Positions 22,340 to 34,257 of a DNA stretch of 64,000 nt are shown piece by piece. The translations under genes and the position numbers were made by a program. Source of the stretch: Mytilus edulis (lineage: Eukaryota > Mollusca > Bivalvia > Mytilida > Mytilidae); assembly GCF_963676685.1 (NCBI RefSeq), contig NC_092347.1:90832592-90896591 (forward strand). The letters run 5' to 3'. Below the pieces are notes generated by a model, which was given only the letters and a program-made list of their open reading frames with translations, was not told the origin of the DNA and searched no databases. Position 1 is the first letter of the stretch, and the number at the start of each line of letters is the position of its first letter.

Positions 22340-24180
22340 TTTTAATTTCATTATAAAAGTTTCAACAATACAAAAACTTTATCTAAAAGATCAATGATGG
22401 TTACATGACATTTTATAATTCAAATACTACGTAAAAATTAAATGTTGATGCCATAGTTAGTTTTCATCGCGAATTATATTCTTGCATGTAGGCTTGGAGT
22501 GACAGTTACTTCCACACGGTATCATAGCTTTTATTTGCATTTGCAAGTTTTGGTTGCGCACGTTCCTTTTCATTTACACCTTTAGTTTGCGAGTGAAAAG
22601 CTAGCCTTTTTGTAGCTGTGTACAGTGATATTAAGATCTTTGGCATTTCCGATATGCCTACGGTGTTTTTAAGAAGCTCTAGATCTCAAATATCGTAACA
22701 TGACTGCAATACACCATATTCACATATTGTATATATTCGGAAACTTAAATCAACTATGTTACTTTCCAGTGACTTCTTGTGTAACAGTTCATTAAGAAAT
22801 TTTAGAAATTTATTTTTTAAGTCGACATATTGCCATTCACTCGTAATAACAAATCAGTAATGACCATCGGTATAAAATGTGTTTATTATAGTTTTGAAAA
22901 ATAAGTAAAATTAGCTATGTAGAACTTCTTATTTTTATTTAGCTTATCTTTTTATTTTAAAATAATAATAAAATTACCTATATGATAGCGTGTTTTTAAT
23001 GAACGTCATACCATATGAAGAGTTTAAAAGTATTCAAAGTATATACTGTAACAGAGTAAAAATATATGACAATTAAAAAAATACTATTTTATCAAAGTCA
23101 CTTTCCAATACAATAATTTTGTCACTCATCAAAGCGGTTTCTTGAGGAAAAATAATCAAATTGATTTTTAATACTACCAATACTTATATCACAGCCATTT
23201 TTCTGGTGTCATTGGTTGTCTCTTTTAGCACAATTTCAATAAGATGATTATGCTCACTATAAGTCTTTGTTTTTTGTTGCTTTTATCCATTTCTTTCTTC
23301 AAAAGATTTATTCTCGTCCGTCTTTAGCTTATCAAAGTTGACCTCTGGTGTTGCTCATAGTCTCCTATCATCATTTTCAACTACAATTGAAATGAAAAAA
23401 AGCAATAAAGTTATAGCTTCTAAAATTTGATAGATCATGCCGCAATACAAGGTTTATGAACATCCTAAACCTTATCCTGTATCCTGTGCGAATCTAGAAC
23501 TTCCTTCATGAACTAGGAGACTATATATACTAGTTATTATAATTGTCAGGTTTCAGCGTTGACTTACAAGTTGTTGTTTTTAAGTCTGATATATATTACC
23601 CTAAATATGAATATAATGCAACTTTTCTCTTATAAACGACGATGAATATGGAAAGCAGAATAAAGGAAGACATTACCGCATTTTTTCTGTCAAACAAACC
23701 AATCGTGTGTCCGATTCGCACTGAATAGATTCTGAATACACGTTGATTTTTAAAAATTTTGAAGTTTAAAGCAACACAATCACTAATAATGACATCTCTT
23801 TTTTCGTTTTTGCATTAAGAATATACTTTAATCACTTTATCCATTGTGAAACTCAAAACGCATGTTAAGGTATTCACGGAAACTTTGAGCGGAAAATATG
23901 AGTAGTCCTCGCGGACGAAAAAAAGTAATGATACGCATACCCTGTGTCTTATTTTTCATGTAGCAATACAAGTTGTTTACTTTCAATGGTACTTTCTTTT
24001 TGTATATTTTTAAAAGTTGAGCTACTGTTTAAAGGGGCCAGCATGTAGGATATATTTTAATGTAAAGAAAGTTGATTCACAAAACAATTTGCGTTTTGAT
24101 GAAAATAATGCTTGCTTTTTCTTTTGTTTGACCTTTTTTCGACGTGTTAAACAATGTTTTAAGTAAGATATAAGCCTCTA
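22340..24180. other. No gene or recognisable repeat seen
   Basis: AT-rich sequence. No exon-like coding segment was recognised on either strand. Confidence 0.4.
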
Positions 24181-24185
24181 AAACT

Positions 24186-24247
24186 CCATTCTGTAAAAAA
24201 TTGGACAGGTCTGAGGCCTCAGACCTGTCCAATTTTTTACAGAATGG
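24186..24247. repeat. Perfect 62-bp palindrome, no spacer
   Basis: The arm CCATTCTGTAAAAAATTGGA continues CAGGTCTGAGG and is followed immediately by its exact reverse complement. The centre is GAGGCCTC. No mismatch over 31 bp per arm. Confidence 0.95.
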
Positions 24248-24394
24248 ACTGTTAGCTTTTGATGTTAATGCCGACATGTATGTTTCATGTTTGATATTTT
24301 CAGATCAATTTATATTTTTTCAAATCGTCTTGCAGGTTTATATTCAGACTCTTGGTAATCGACAAATAAGTACAAACATTGAAAAAAAAATATG

Positions 24395-24920
24395 AAAAAT
24401 ACCGAGCTGTTACGAAAATTTTCATATGGCAAAATCAAACGCTCAAACACATCTAAAGAATTAAAAACAAAATGGCATATGTCTAACTTGTTACAGGCAT
24501 TATCTTATGTAGGAAATAGTGAATTAAATGTATAGCTAAAACATATTTTTGTATCTATCTGACAACAATATGTGAACAAACCAATTAGTTATAATAAGTA
24601 AAAATGTCAAAATAGGGGCACAGCAGTCACCATTGTGTTATAATCTTTATCACTTGAAAAAAACAGAACAAATACATCAACATAGAAAAACAAAATGGCA
24701 TAAAGACAAAGCACATATTAAGCAAACATGAAGGACAATACTACGAAATATGACCACATCAAAACAAACATTGGCGGTATGCGTAAGCAGCAAGCAACGC
24801 CCAAACGATGGATTAAATAGTAAGGTTAATAATCATCAGACAAGTAAAAGAACTCTTTAAAAACGTAATAAAAATTATAAACAACGTCAGTACCTAGCAT
24901 CTATACTTTAAGACAATCAT
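24395..24920 (+). repeat. Repeat B copy, including 3' part
   Basis: CATATGGCAAAATCAAACGC, GTCACCATTGTGTTATAATC (24627-24646) and AACAACGTCAGTACCTAGCA match other copies. The CATTGTGTTATAATC segment is a second uninterrupted relative of the 14-kb transposon insertion site. Confidence 0.75.
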
Positions 24921-25499
24921 GTTTTATTTGTGGAGTTGACTCGGAATATTCATCAACAAAGTCTTCGTATCTTCTGAGGATCTTTTTTTTTAGAAATGAA
25001 CGAAACAATCTTTACATAATATAAAAAGAAGATAAACATGGTTTATCAACTTTCTGCTCAGACACAAGTGATGTTTTAGAAAATCTGAGTGGCAGCTGCA
25101 AGTTCTGGATTACAGTATGAGTTGGGAAATGTATATCCAATATGCCGTATCAGTTTAGTATATTGCTACTTAGGTGAGGGAAATTGATAATTTTAAAATT
25201 AAATCATCACGTCTTGAAAAGTCGGTTGATTATTTCTATAAGACTGTTTTTAATTTCACATGAGAAAGTGCATCTTCCCATACATGTATTCTCACATTAT
25301 TAGTTAATTAAATTGGCAGTTTCGTGTAGTTTCTTATTATTAAATGTAGATGGATAAATAAAAAAAATAAAAACAAAACATAATATTTTACAGTACATGC
25401 ATATATGCTTGCTTAATTCATTAATTGCATCACTTTTATATTGTGTCTAAGATTTCATATACAAAAATAAGATGTACGGTATTACACCTCAAAAATACA

Positions 25500-25960
25500 G
25501 AATTGGGTTGGTAAATCAGCATGTTCTATAATATGTTTAATGGACCTTTTCCTTTTGCAACTGAAGTTTGACTATGTGGTGTGGGCTTTGGTTGAAGGCC
25601 GCATGCTGACCTATAGTTGTTAATTTGTGTGTCATTTTGGTCTGTTGTGGAGAGATGTCACATTTGCAATCATATCACATCTTCTTTTTCATGCCCACCA
25701 AATGATCATATGCAGCCATAACCTTTAGACGTTATATTTTTGTAAAGCTGTTGTCCTTAAAACTGAGTTACCTTTCAAGAATGATAAGAGTTTTAGCTAG
25801 CGATAGAACCATGTTAAATCCACCATTTTCTACACAAGAAAATATCTGTAACGAGTCAGGAATGTGACAGTTGTTATCCATTCGTTTGATGTGCTTGATC
25901 TTTGATTTTGCCATTTGATCAGAGACTTTCCTTTTTTTTTTAACTTTCAGAAATTTTGTG
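25500..25960. repeat. Repeat A (+) and repeat B (-) fragments
   Basis: 25560-25690: TATGTGGTGTGGGCTTTGG, GACCTATAGTTGTTAATTTG, TTTGCAATCATATCACATC. 25810-25960: CACCATTTTCTACACAAGAA, GAGTCAGGAATGTGACAGTT. Confidence 0.7.
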
Positions 25961-26865
25961 ATTTTACTTTTTTGTAAGATCCCCTTTGGTAGATAATGAA
26001 GACAATATGTAACAAACCATCCTCGTGCCTGTTATATCATGTATTGTGTTACGACGCTAGATAAAAACGGACGAGGAAAGGTAACACCGTCCACCGAAGG
26101 CTTTATTATTGTAGAGCCAATTGATTGAGTGGTCTAGCGCGTCGGGCATAGTGCATGGCGATTTGCTGCCACGATTTCTGATATTTAGTCGCACTGTACA
26201 TACAGAATGTGTTTTAAGTATTCAGCAACCATCATCGGTGATCCGACGTATGAAATCTTGATAAAAATTTTAAATTGTGAAAACTTACTGATATCGAAAA
26301 ACATATTTTTGAAATGATAACATTCAATTTGACAACATGGGTTTTTTTCAAAAAAAGTTCTGGTTTAGGCCTGTCTTTCTAAAAGATATTTATTAGCTCA
26401 CACCTGTCACAGAGAACCAGTGTGAACTTTACCCATCACTTGACTATTAACTTGAAAACTAAAATAGATAGATAGAAACTTGTAAACTCAAACATGACTA
26501 TAAAGAACAGAAAAATTCACGATCTTTAGTTGATTCCTTGTGGGAGTAATTTCCCTTTTCTAACAATTTCAATTATTTTTTTAAGGGATTTCCTATTACA
26601 CAAATGTATGTTGAAAACAAAAACAGATAGATTACAACTCCAGAAACCAAAATGACCAGCAAGACAGAATCTACTAAATATTAGTCAATATTTGTTCAAG
26701 TTATTCCAAAAAGGAGTTATTATCTTTAAATGCTTATTATTACAAAATTTCATAAGTATCAGCAAGGCGAATCACATATCATTCCAGGAGACAAGAATAA
26801 CTAGTCGACAGATTATAGGAATTAGTTTATTTGATTAACCTTTTTAATAGTTGTTAAAAAACTAG
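25961..26865. other. No gene seen
   Basis: AT-rich. 26130-26170 has a decayed tRNA-like A-box string (TTGAGTGGTCTAGCGCGTC). Confidence 0.4.
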
Positions 26866-26869
26866 AGAT

Positions 26870-27070
26870 CACAAATAAAGGCAACAGTAGTATACCGCTG
26901 TAAGAAAGTCATAAATCGATTGAGAGAAAACAAATCCGGGATACAAACTAAAACTGAGGTAAACACATCAACTATAAGAGAAGAAGGAAACAATGAAAAA
27001 AGAGATCCAATGAAGTGCAACAAAAAATCAAAACGACAAAATAGTAAAATTTACATTAAACACAAAAATG
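26870..27070 (-). repeat. Inverted copy of the repeat at 300-480
   Basis: AAAGGCAACAGTAGTATACC and AAACTAAAACTGAGGTAAAC are reverse complements of the 300-480 blocks. Confidence 0.7.
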
Positions 27071-27108
27071 ATCCTTAGATTTACTCTGACTTCTGAGTTC
27101 GGGATTTT

Positions 27109-27605
27109 GTGGTTCAAAGGTATTTTAAAGATAGAGGGTTGCTGCTCACAAGGAAGCTATTAAACCAAGAGTTCCAAATGGTGAAGTTGAAATCATCCCT
27201 TCGTAAATTTTCCGGACGCCATCACGAGTTGGTTGAGCGTTATGGAATAGCCGTTTCACAAATGATATCGGAGATGTTCCTTACGTCGTAACTACAATCC
27301 CCTTACCTTTCATGAATGTGACCTACCGAATTAGACTATTTACTGGATTTGGTATCACATAAGCAACACGACGGGTGCCACATGTGGAGCAGGATCTGCT
27401 TACCCTTCCGGAGCACCTGAGATCCTCCCTAGTTTTTGGTGTGGTTCGTCTTGTTTATTTTTGAGTTTTCTATGTTGTGTCATGAGTACTATTGTTTGTC
27501 TGTTTGTTTTTTTCATTTTTAGCCATGACGTTGTCAGTTTATTTTAGATTTCTGAGTTTGACTGTCCCTTTGGTATCTTTCGTCACTCTTTTAAGTGTAA
27601 TAGAG
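27109..27605 (+). pseudogene. 5'-truncated reverse-transcriptase element (C-terminus and 3' tail)
   Basis: The frame to the stop at 27291 encodes DRGLLLTRKLLNQEFQMVKL, then KSSLRKFSGRHHELVERYG. This matches the end of the reverse-transcriptase element at 58978-60680, and the non-coding tail matches it to TGGTATCTTTCGTC. Unlike the longer copy, this C-terminal frame is uninterrupted. Everything upstream of the last ~55 codons is missing, as expected from incomplete reverse transcription. It ends about 400 bp before the gene 2 promoter. Confidence 0.75.
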
Positions 27606-27963
27606 ATCATTCAAGCAAATACTGTATGTATTTGATGCATAATTTGTGATAACTATGTGTTAAATTGTATCGTCTTAAGCTTAATCACTTCAACATAATT
27701 TGATCGTAAAGTTCGAGCCTGCTGATCAATTGTGAAATAATTTAGAAGATACAAAGTCATATGACACTACATTTTTTTCTAAAGGTAACCTAGAACAGCG
27801 ATTAACCTTTTTGAAACTTTCGATCCTTCAAATCAATTAACCTATTCACTGTTTCATACTAACAATTGATCATTATAAAAAAAATGATAAATCTTTACTT
27901 ATTTGCTTTGATTACTGTGTTAGCAAAATGCTTCACGATTTGTTGAATTTGTCGTAAATCAAA

Positions 27964-28078
27964 ATTAATTACGAGTAACCTTGATTACAATTCAAACGAT
28001 TTGAAAGAGTATAAAAGTCCCTTGTCTCTAATTTCTGCACTATCAGCAGTATCAGATCACACTCCCAATAGTCACAAG
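27964..28078 (+). promoter_or_regulatory. Gene 2 core promoter and untranslated exon 1
   Basis: TATAAAA at 28010-28016, a likely start near 28039-28040 (TGCACTATC), and a ~39-base exon ending AGTCACAAG at 28078. The donor GTTAGTACG begins at 28079. ATTAATT at 27964-27970 mirrors the position seen upstream of gene 1. Confidence 0.75.
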
Positions 28079-29405
28079 GTTAGTACGTTTTGTAATATTT
28101 GAAAACAATTCTGATTGTAACTTTTCTTCTATGATCTTCTATAATTATCCTATACTAGCATATGAAAAATTTGGCTGAGAACATACATTCCACGTACATG
28201 TACATGTCATAAAGTATTAGCAATTTTCTCGCTGGTGTGAAGAACTGTTAGGGGCCTTCGGTTGTTTCCTGTCCTTTAGTCTTTGACACATTCCTAATTC
28301 AATTTTCAATTCTACTAAATATCTTAAATGAAAATATCTTCACAACGTCATTGGTAGTTTTTTTTTAAGATCTTACATGATAAACAAAAATGAGCTCACA
28401 TATCAGAGGCAGATATAGCAACAGAAATGTTATATCAACAAAACAGCCTAAAAGGATAGAATTTGTAATTTGTTTTTTGTTCAAATGTTTTAGAATAATA
28501 GTTTCTCCTGTTCGCATGTGGCCAATCGTTTTACTTCATCAATTAATTTGGCTAAATATGACTTAACATTACTACCTCGGAACAAATTGTTAACTCTTGT
28601 GTGTTCATACCGTATGAATATTTTCTTGGTTTTTTTTTACTGAGCAACATAAAAAAATAATATTTTTATTTATTTCTTTGCGAAAAATCTTCATTCCTAA
28701 ACGTTTCAATTTTCTCTAGTTAAATAACAGTTTTAAACCTAAATTTGAACTTAATTTATGTTTATATATTTATAGCGCACCAGGTCTTTGATTATAGTTA
28801 TATTTATAATATCAAATATATATAATGTCTAAAGATAGCAACAATCAACATTTAATCTCTTTAGGCGTTTATCAGTTTTTAAATTAACTGATGCAGTGAC
28901 TTATTTAAATTATATAAATGCCTAAGAATGTAATTAAACACGGTAACGAGTGTTGTAATTTCTTATTTTCCATATATTTACGCAATAGTTTGCTAAACAA
29001 ATTTGCTTCATTAGGCGCCTACCGCCATAAAAGTCCTTATTTTGCTAATTTTCCTCAATTGAAAGTGGATTTTTCATTGGCACTGTCTAACTTTTTTATA
29101 TATCCCAACGTGTTTTGCTATCCCCGTGACTGTGGTTGCGTTTGATATTTCAATTAACGTAATCGTTGTATTACTGGAAAAGTATTAGGGGTTTCTTACC
29201 ACAAATTACTTTAAACATCTACTTAATTATTCCACAGATGCAAATTTTATTTCAAACGGAATAGCACATCTAAATTTTTTATTGAATAACCATCCTCTCA
29301 AAAACATATTTGTATACATATGCATTAATGTAGGTAGTCATGCTGAGGAGATGAAAAAGGATTCTTTATAAGTTTACTATAAGCTCCGCTTGTTATATTT
29401 ACAGA

Positions 29406-31103
29406 ATGAAGGTTGCAGTTTGTATCCTCATTGCTTTCATTGGCTTAGCCAACGGCACTGGTTGTGGCTATGGAAATTGTGGAGGTTATGGGTCTGGAGG
29501 ATCATATGAAGTAGTTGGCAATGGAGGATCTGGATGGGGCAAAGGAGGTTCTGGATCTGGATGGGTCAGTGGCGGTTCTGGTTCTGCATGGGGCAAGGGC
29601 GGTTCTGGATCTGGATGGGGCAAAGGAGGTTCTGGATCTGGATGGAGAAATGGAGGCTCTGGATATGGTAGTAACATAATGATTGTAGGAAATGGTGGTT
29701 ACGGAGGCTCTGGCTCTGGATGGGGTAAAGGAGGTTCAGGAGACGGAGGTTACGGAGGTTATGGAGGCTCTGGATCAGGATGGGTCAGTGGAGGCTCTGG
29801 CTCTGGATGGGGAAAAGGAGGTTCAGGTTATGGTGGCTCTGGATCTGGATGGGACAATGGAGGCTCTGGATCTGGATGAGGCAAAGGAGGTTCAGGATAC
29901 GGTGGCTATGGAGGCTCTGGATCCGGATGGGTCAGTGAAGGTTCTGATTATGGATGGGGCAAAGGCGGTTCGGGATATGGAGACTCTGGATATGGTAGTA
30001 ACATAGTTGTTGTAAACGGAGGAAATGGTGGTTATGGAGGCTCTAGTTCTGGATGGGGTAAAGGAGGTTTCGGAGGTTCAGGATATGGAGCATACGGTGG
30101 CTCTGGATCCGGATTGGTCAGTGGAGGCTCTGGATCTAAATGGGGCAAAGGAGGTTCAGGGTATGGAGGATATGGAGGCTCTGGATGGGGCAATGGAGGC
30201 TCTGGATCTGGATGGGGCAAAGGAGGATCATCAGACTTTGGATATGGAGGTAACAATTAATATTCTTAAAACTGTTGCATGTAGCTACAAATTTCTTTTT
30301 TGTTGAGCATAAAATGTAAACAATGTGTTTCATGCGAATTTGGCAGGTTATTTTTCATAGCGTAGATGACCAAGTGTAATTTAAGTTTAGTTGTTTGTAG
30401 TTGTTATAAACTTGCAATCAATTTTTGTGCAAGACATGCTAATGGTATAAATGAAAAAAAGAAACTTATTTTAAAGGACTTTGGTCAAAAGCTGTACAGA
30501 TAATCTCATCAAATATAGTTTCTTATATGGGCACACACATGTCAAATCAAGAATGTAACATATTAGTAATAGATGTTTTGGTATTATCTATTATTTGTTC
30601 AGTTCATGCATGTCGATAAGCATAATTAAAAAAAATGCAATTCCAATTACCATCGTTTGTGCTTTACTGCAGTGACTTTTTTGTAAAAGTGTTTGAATAT
30701 TTCTAAAATAACTTAGTTTTATAGATTTAACTTTAAAACTAAGAGATGAGATAAGATTGTTAATGATACAACTATCCACAAGATTCCAAAATGACGTAGA
30801 TTCCATTAACAAGAGATCACAGTACGGTGCTCAACAACGAATAATTTTGTACTTTTCATCTGTTAAACACACTCTGGTATATTTAGAAATGTGTAACAGT
30901 ATTTCACCTATAATGGTTTACTTTTACAAATTGTGACTTAGATTGTCTCATTGGTACTTAAACCACATCTTCTCGTGTTTACTTGTCATTTCATTTATCT
31001 TTTTAAACTTTCTACACATACAATCTAAACATCACATCAAACATTTCTATTTTCAGTTGTACAGAGCGGAAGCCAGTATGGTCCATCAAAGTCAGATTAC
31101 TAG
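29406..31103 (+). CDS. Glycine/serine/tryptophan-rich secreted matrix protein (gene 2), interrupted by one TGA
   Basis: Paralogue of gene 1. The acceptor TTATATTTACAG ends at 29404, one base before ATG at 29406. Residues 1-17 (MKVAVCILIAFIGLANG) are a signal peptide. Repeats of GSGSGWGKGGSGSGWVSGG type follow, with SNIMIVGNGG and SNIVVVNGG patches. TGA at 29877-29879 (codon 158) stands where the repeat has TGG (Trp); the same frame then stays open through Gly-rich sequence to 30249. A donor there (GGAG|GTAACA) joins exon 3 at 31057, giving VVQSGSQYGPSKSDY-stop (TAG 31101-31103). Total is 296 codons if the TGA were read through, 157 if not. Another donor (GTAAGT) follows the stop codon directly. 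It is probably a shell or byssus matrix protein; this copy is a null allele, a pseudogene or contains a base error. Confidence 0.82.
30740..30980. repeat. Repeat A ends in inverted orientation, inside gene 2 intron 2
   Basis: A minus end at 30740-30840 (TAATGATACAACTATCCACA) and a plus end at 30905-30975 (GATTGTCTCATTGGTACTTA) face each other, as in a short TIR element. Confidence 0.65.
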
Positions 31104-31725
31104 GTAAGTTTATGTATAAATCGATCAGTTCTAAACAAGGTTTTATTCTTCAATATTAAACCAAAAACATAGACAACAACATATAAAGTGTGTTTACATA
31201 TCACTTTCACTAGCCATCTAACAATTTCGGGAGATGTATTTTGAAGAAAAAAACAATCAAAAATGACTCATTATAAATTTTGTAAGTGAAAAGTAAAAAA
31301 AGCAAAATTACTCCAAGGAAAAATTCAACGGAAAATCAAATTCAGTTCTTGTTTTGTACGTTCTAGTTATTTGTCAATAATGATACTAGCTTTAACTCAG
31401 TTTGATAACTAATAACTATTAAAGAATTGAATTGAAGACATATGAATTTAAACTGATAGCATACATTATATACCTATAAATTATATACTTAAGATCTCTC
31501 CTTAACTCACAACAAATCTATATCTAGAATTATGTTTTCAGGTCTCCTGTAGCTAAAGACGTTTAAGTAGCTAATACTTTTTTTTATGAAAACAAATTCA
31601 AAATTACACAATAACGGAAGAAGCAAAACTTTGTAAAATGTTTTTTTTAATTCCCTAATAAATTTTGTAATACATGTGGTTTTGTAATAAATCATTGGAC
31701 ATATTGTGATTTATATCTATTTCAG

Positions 31726-31820
31726 ATGAATCAATTCAAGAACATTAAAAGACAGACCCGAAGATGATGTTAGTTGTATAGTTATCATGTATATATCAAT
31801 ATAGCTTTATGACCTTGTTG
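31726..31820 (+). other. Gene 2 untranslated terminal exon (tentative)
   Basis: The acceptor TTATATCTATTTCAG ends at 31725. No AATAAA follows nearby. The variant AATATA at 31798-31803 followed by GT-rich sequence from ~31814 is the best polyadenylation candidate. Confidence 0.5.
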
Positions 31821-31829
31821 CATTATGTT

Positions 31830-33185
31830 TGTGCTTATTGTTTCTTTCTATAACGGGCAGTCTATAACACATTTGATGTTTTATTCGTATAATTTCCTAG
31901 AAAAGAGATAATTCAAAACAGGTAAACCGTCCTGATTAGAAGGACAACAGTCTTTATGATATAATCAATCCTTTGATCAAACGTTAACCTGGAGCTATTT
32001 TCTATTTTTGTTAGTCAGGATGGTCTGCAACTATAATCTTAAAAAAACTATCCCCATTGCAAAAAAATGACAACCCTAGATGAAAAGATTTCTTTTGTAG
32101 TATATTTTTTTTTATCAAAACGATGATATAAGACTACACTACTAACAAATAAAAGGTTAAAACCAAACAGGAAATACCGAAAAAAATATATAATGCACAG
32201 TTAAATACAGTTTCGTACTCAACAAACTCCAACTTTTATACGACAAAAATAAAATAAAATAAAAATAAAGAACATGGTCAAGAAATCCGTAATTGGCATA
32301 CACATATCTGTTGTACATGAGGCATAAAACTACTTTTATGTGTGCAAATCTGCCTTTGCCTTTCTGGACCATATGTTTAATTGTAAAGACCAGTTTGGAT
32401 AATAATACAAAAAGTACAAAAGTTTGTATTTTCAGTTTTACCCCAAATCGCACCTAATCATTGCCGATAGCTATGTCGATCGATTAGGTTTATTTATGGA
32501 CGTTGGTATTACAAATTTAAAATATGGTATATTTCAAAAGTTGTTTTACGTTAATGTATTCATATCTTTAATATCAATTGAACGAATGAATAAATGAATA
32601 ATTGAGATAAACTTATTAAAATGAGAATTGGAAATCGAGAATATTTCAAAGAGAAAACAACCCGACCAAAGAGTAGATACGAGCCGAAGGCCACCAATGG
32701 GTCTTCAACGTAACGATGAAATACCGCACACGAAGGTGGTCCTCAGCTGGACCCTTAATAAAAAGAGCATATATTGTTAATTGTTATTAATTGAACATGT
32801 TGTGGGTAAGATTTTACCAACGTTGAAACCTTCAAACATTATTCATGTCAAATATGAGATTGTTGACTTGACCTTCCAACATTTTTTTTTTAATTATATA
32901 TATATATGTAGTATGATTAAAACAAATAAAACAGTTTGAACAAATAACCGTCCACATATTCACAAAAATATATTATATGTAGTATAACCCTATTCATCAT
33001 CGTCATTTTTACTTTTAGGCACTTGTTTTTGTAGAACCAAGCTCGTATAAAACTATTTTATGTGATTGTTACATTTGTATATTGATTTGATCCCACATGT
33101 CCAAGATGAATTTTACATTTAAATATCTCAATAATTCAAATGTCTTCTGAATATTATTTGATAATGATTCATCTTGCGATTGGCA
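31830..33185. repeat. No gene seen; repeat D fragment at 32630-32780
   Basis: AACAACCCGACCAAAGAGTA and CTCAGCTGGACCCTTAATAA identify repeat D. The rest is AT-rich and unassigned. Confidence 0.5.
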
Positions 33186-33189
33186 AGTA

Positions 33190-33510
33190 CAAACATTTTG
33201 AAAAGTAAAATAACAAACATATCTGACTCCAAGGAAATTTAAAAATGGAAAGTCAAATGGAAAAAAAATCAAAAACTCAAACACATCAAACATTTTTCGT
33301 CAAACGAATGGAAATAAACTGTCGTATTCTTGACTATGTACAGGCATTTCCATATGTACAAAATAGTTGAGTAAACATAGTTTTATAGCTCGTGCAACCT
33401 ATCACTCGTATGACAGTCGCTTCAAACTCCATTGTATAAACAACGATGTGTGATAAAAACTAACAGAGATAATAGGTAAAACATGGGAAACAGCAGTAAA
33501 CATAATGTTA
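33190..33510 (+). repeat. Repeat B, left half, split by the 14-kb transposon
   Basis: The repeat B order runs to CAGTAAACATAATGTTA and resumes at 47494 with TTATGATCTAAAACACT. Intact relatives read CATTGTGTTATCATCTTAAT (from 3023) and CATTGTGTTATAATCTTTAT (from 24631). Confidence 0.85.
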
Positions 33511-33547
33511 GGGACTGTGCAATATTTATCTGAGGGTGGGGCCGGTG
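33511..33547 (+). repeat. Left terminal inverted repeat
   Basis: GGGACTGTGCAATATTTATC then TGAGGGTGGGGCCGGTG, exactly matching the reverse complement of 47457-47493. Confidence 0.97.
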
Positions 33548-33581
33548 TACACAGCAAATATTTATTAAAAAAAAACTTTAT

Positions 33582-33653
33582 GCCCCGCCAAAATTTATTT
33601 AAAAAAAAGTTCCTGCCCCGCTTCAATTAATTACAAAAAAGTCCATGCCCCGC
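33582..33653 (+). repeat. Left subterminal repeats, three GCCCCGC boxes
   Basis: GCCCCGC starts at 33582, 33615 and 33647 (33- and 32-base spacing), separated by AAATTT..AAAAAAAGT-type spacers. Candidate transposase binding sites. Confidence 0.75.
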
Positions 33654-34009
33654 TTGAAAAAAATAAAACACACATATGGAAACATGATATTTTTTAACTC
33701 AAATGCACAACATTCAATAACACATGTATATCAGAGTTAATATATCAACTCAAATGCATATATTTCAATATTATAAAGATTTTATAACACATTTTAATTG
33801 TGTTTTGAAAATAATATTTTATACTGCCACTAGAATGTTTCTATACATTTTTTTTATATTCATTGATATACATGATATACTTTCCTTGGAATTATGAAAT
33901 TCAACTTTAATAAGGGTTTACCCAACATTTTTACTAATTTTTATAAACTTTTGAAGAAGTATTTATTTTGAGATATTGACAAAACTATATAAATTTTAAA
34001 AAATTGTGA

Positions 34010-34225
34010 AATAGCCAAATCAAGTATAAAATTGAAGAGCTTGAGGACCAAAAATACCAAAAAAGTATCCCAAATGAGGCTGAGGAATTATCTATGCCTG
34101 AGGAAGAAAATCCTTAATTTTTCAATGAATTCAAAATTTGCAAACTGTAAATTTATAAATTTAACTATGTCATTCATCTATTGTGTCAACACATATGTGC
34201 TAACTACCAGGCTTGTGATAACTCA
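34010..34225 (-). repeat. Hammerhead-repeat body fragment inside the transposon
   Basis: Plus-strand blocks ATAGCCAAATCAAGTATAAA, TTGAAGAGCTTGAGGACCAA, CTATGCCTGAGGAAGAAAAT and AACTGTAAATTTATAAATTT match the body of the repeats at 15.5 and 50.6 kb. No ribozyme core is present. Confidence 0.6.
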
Positions 34226-34257
34226 TTTTTGATGTATTTTATAAAACAGTTTACTTA

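Noticed and set aside
29486..30306. Pro-rich minus-strand and Asp/Glu-rich plus-strand frames over gene 2
   Set aside because: Shadows of the GGN repeat coding of gene 2 in other frames.
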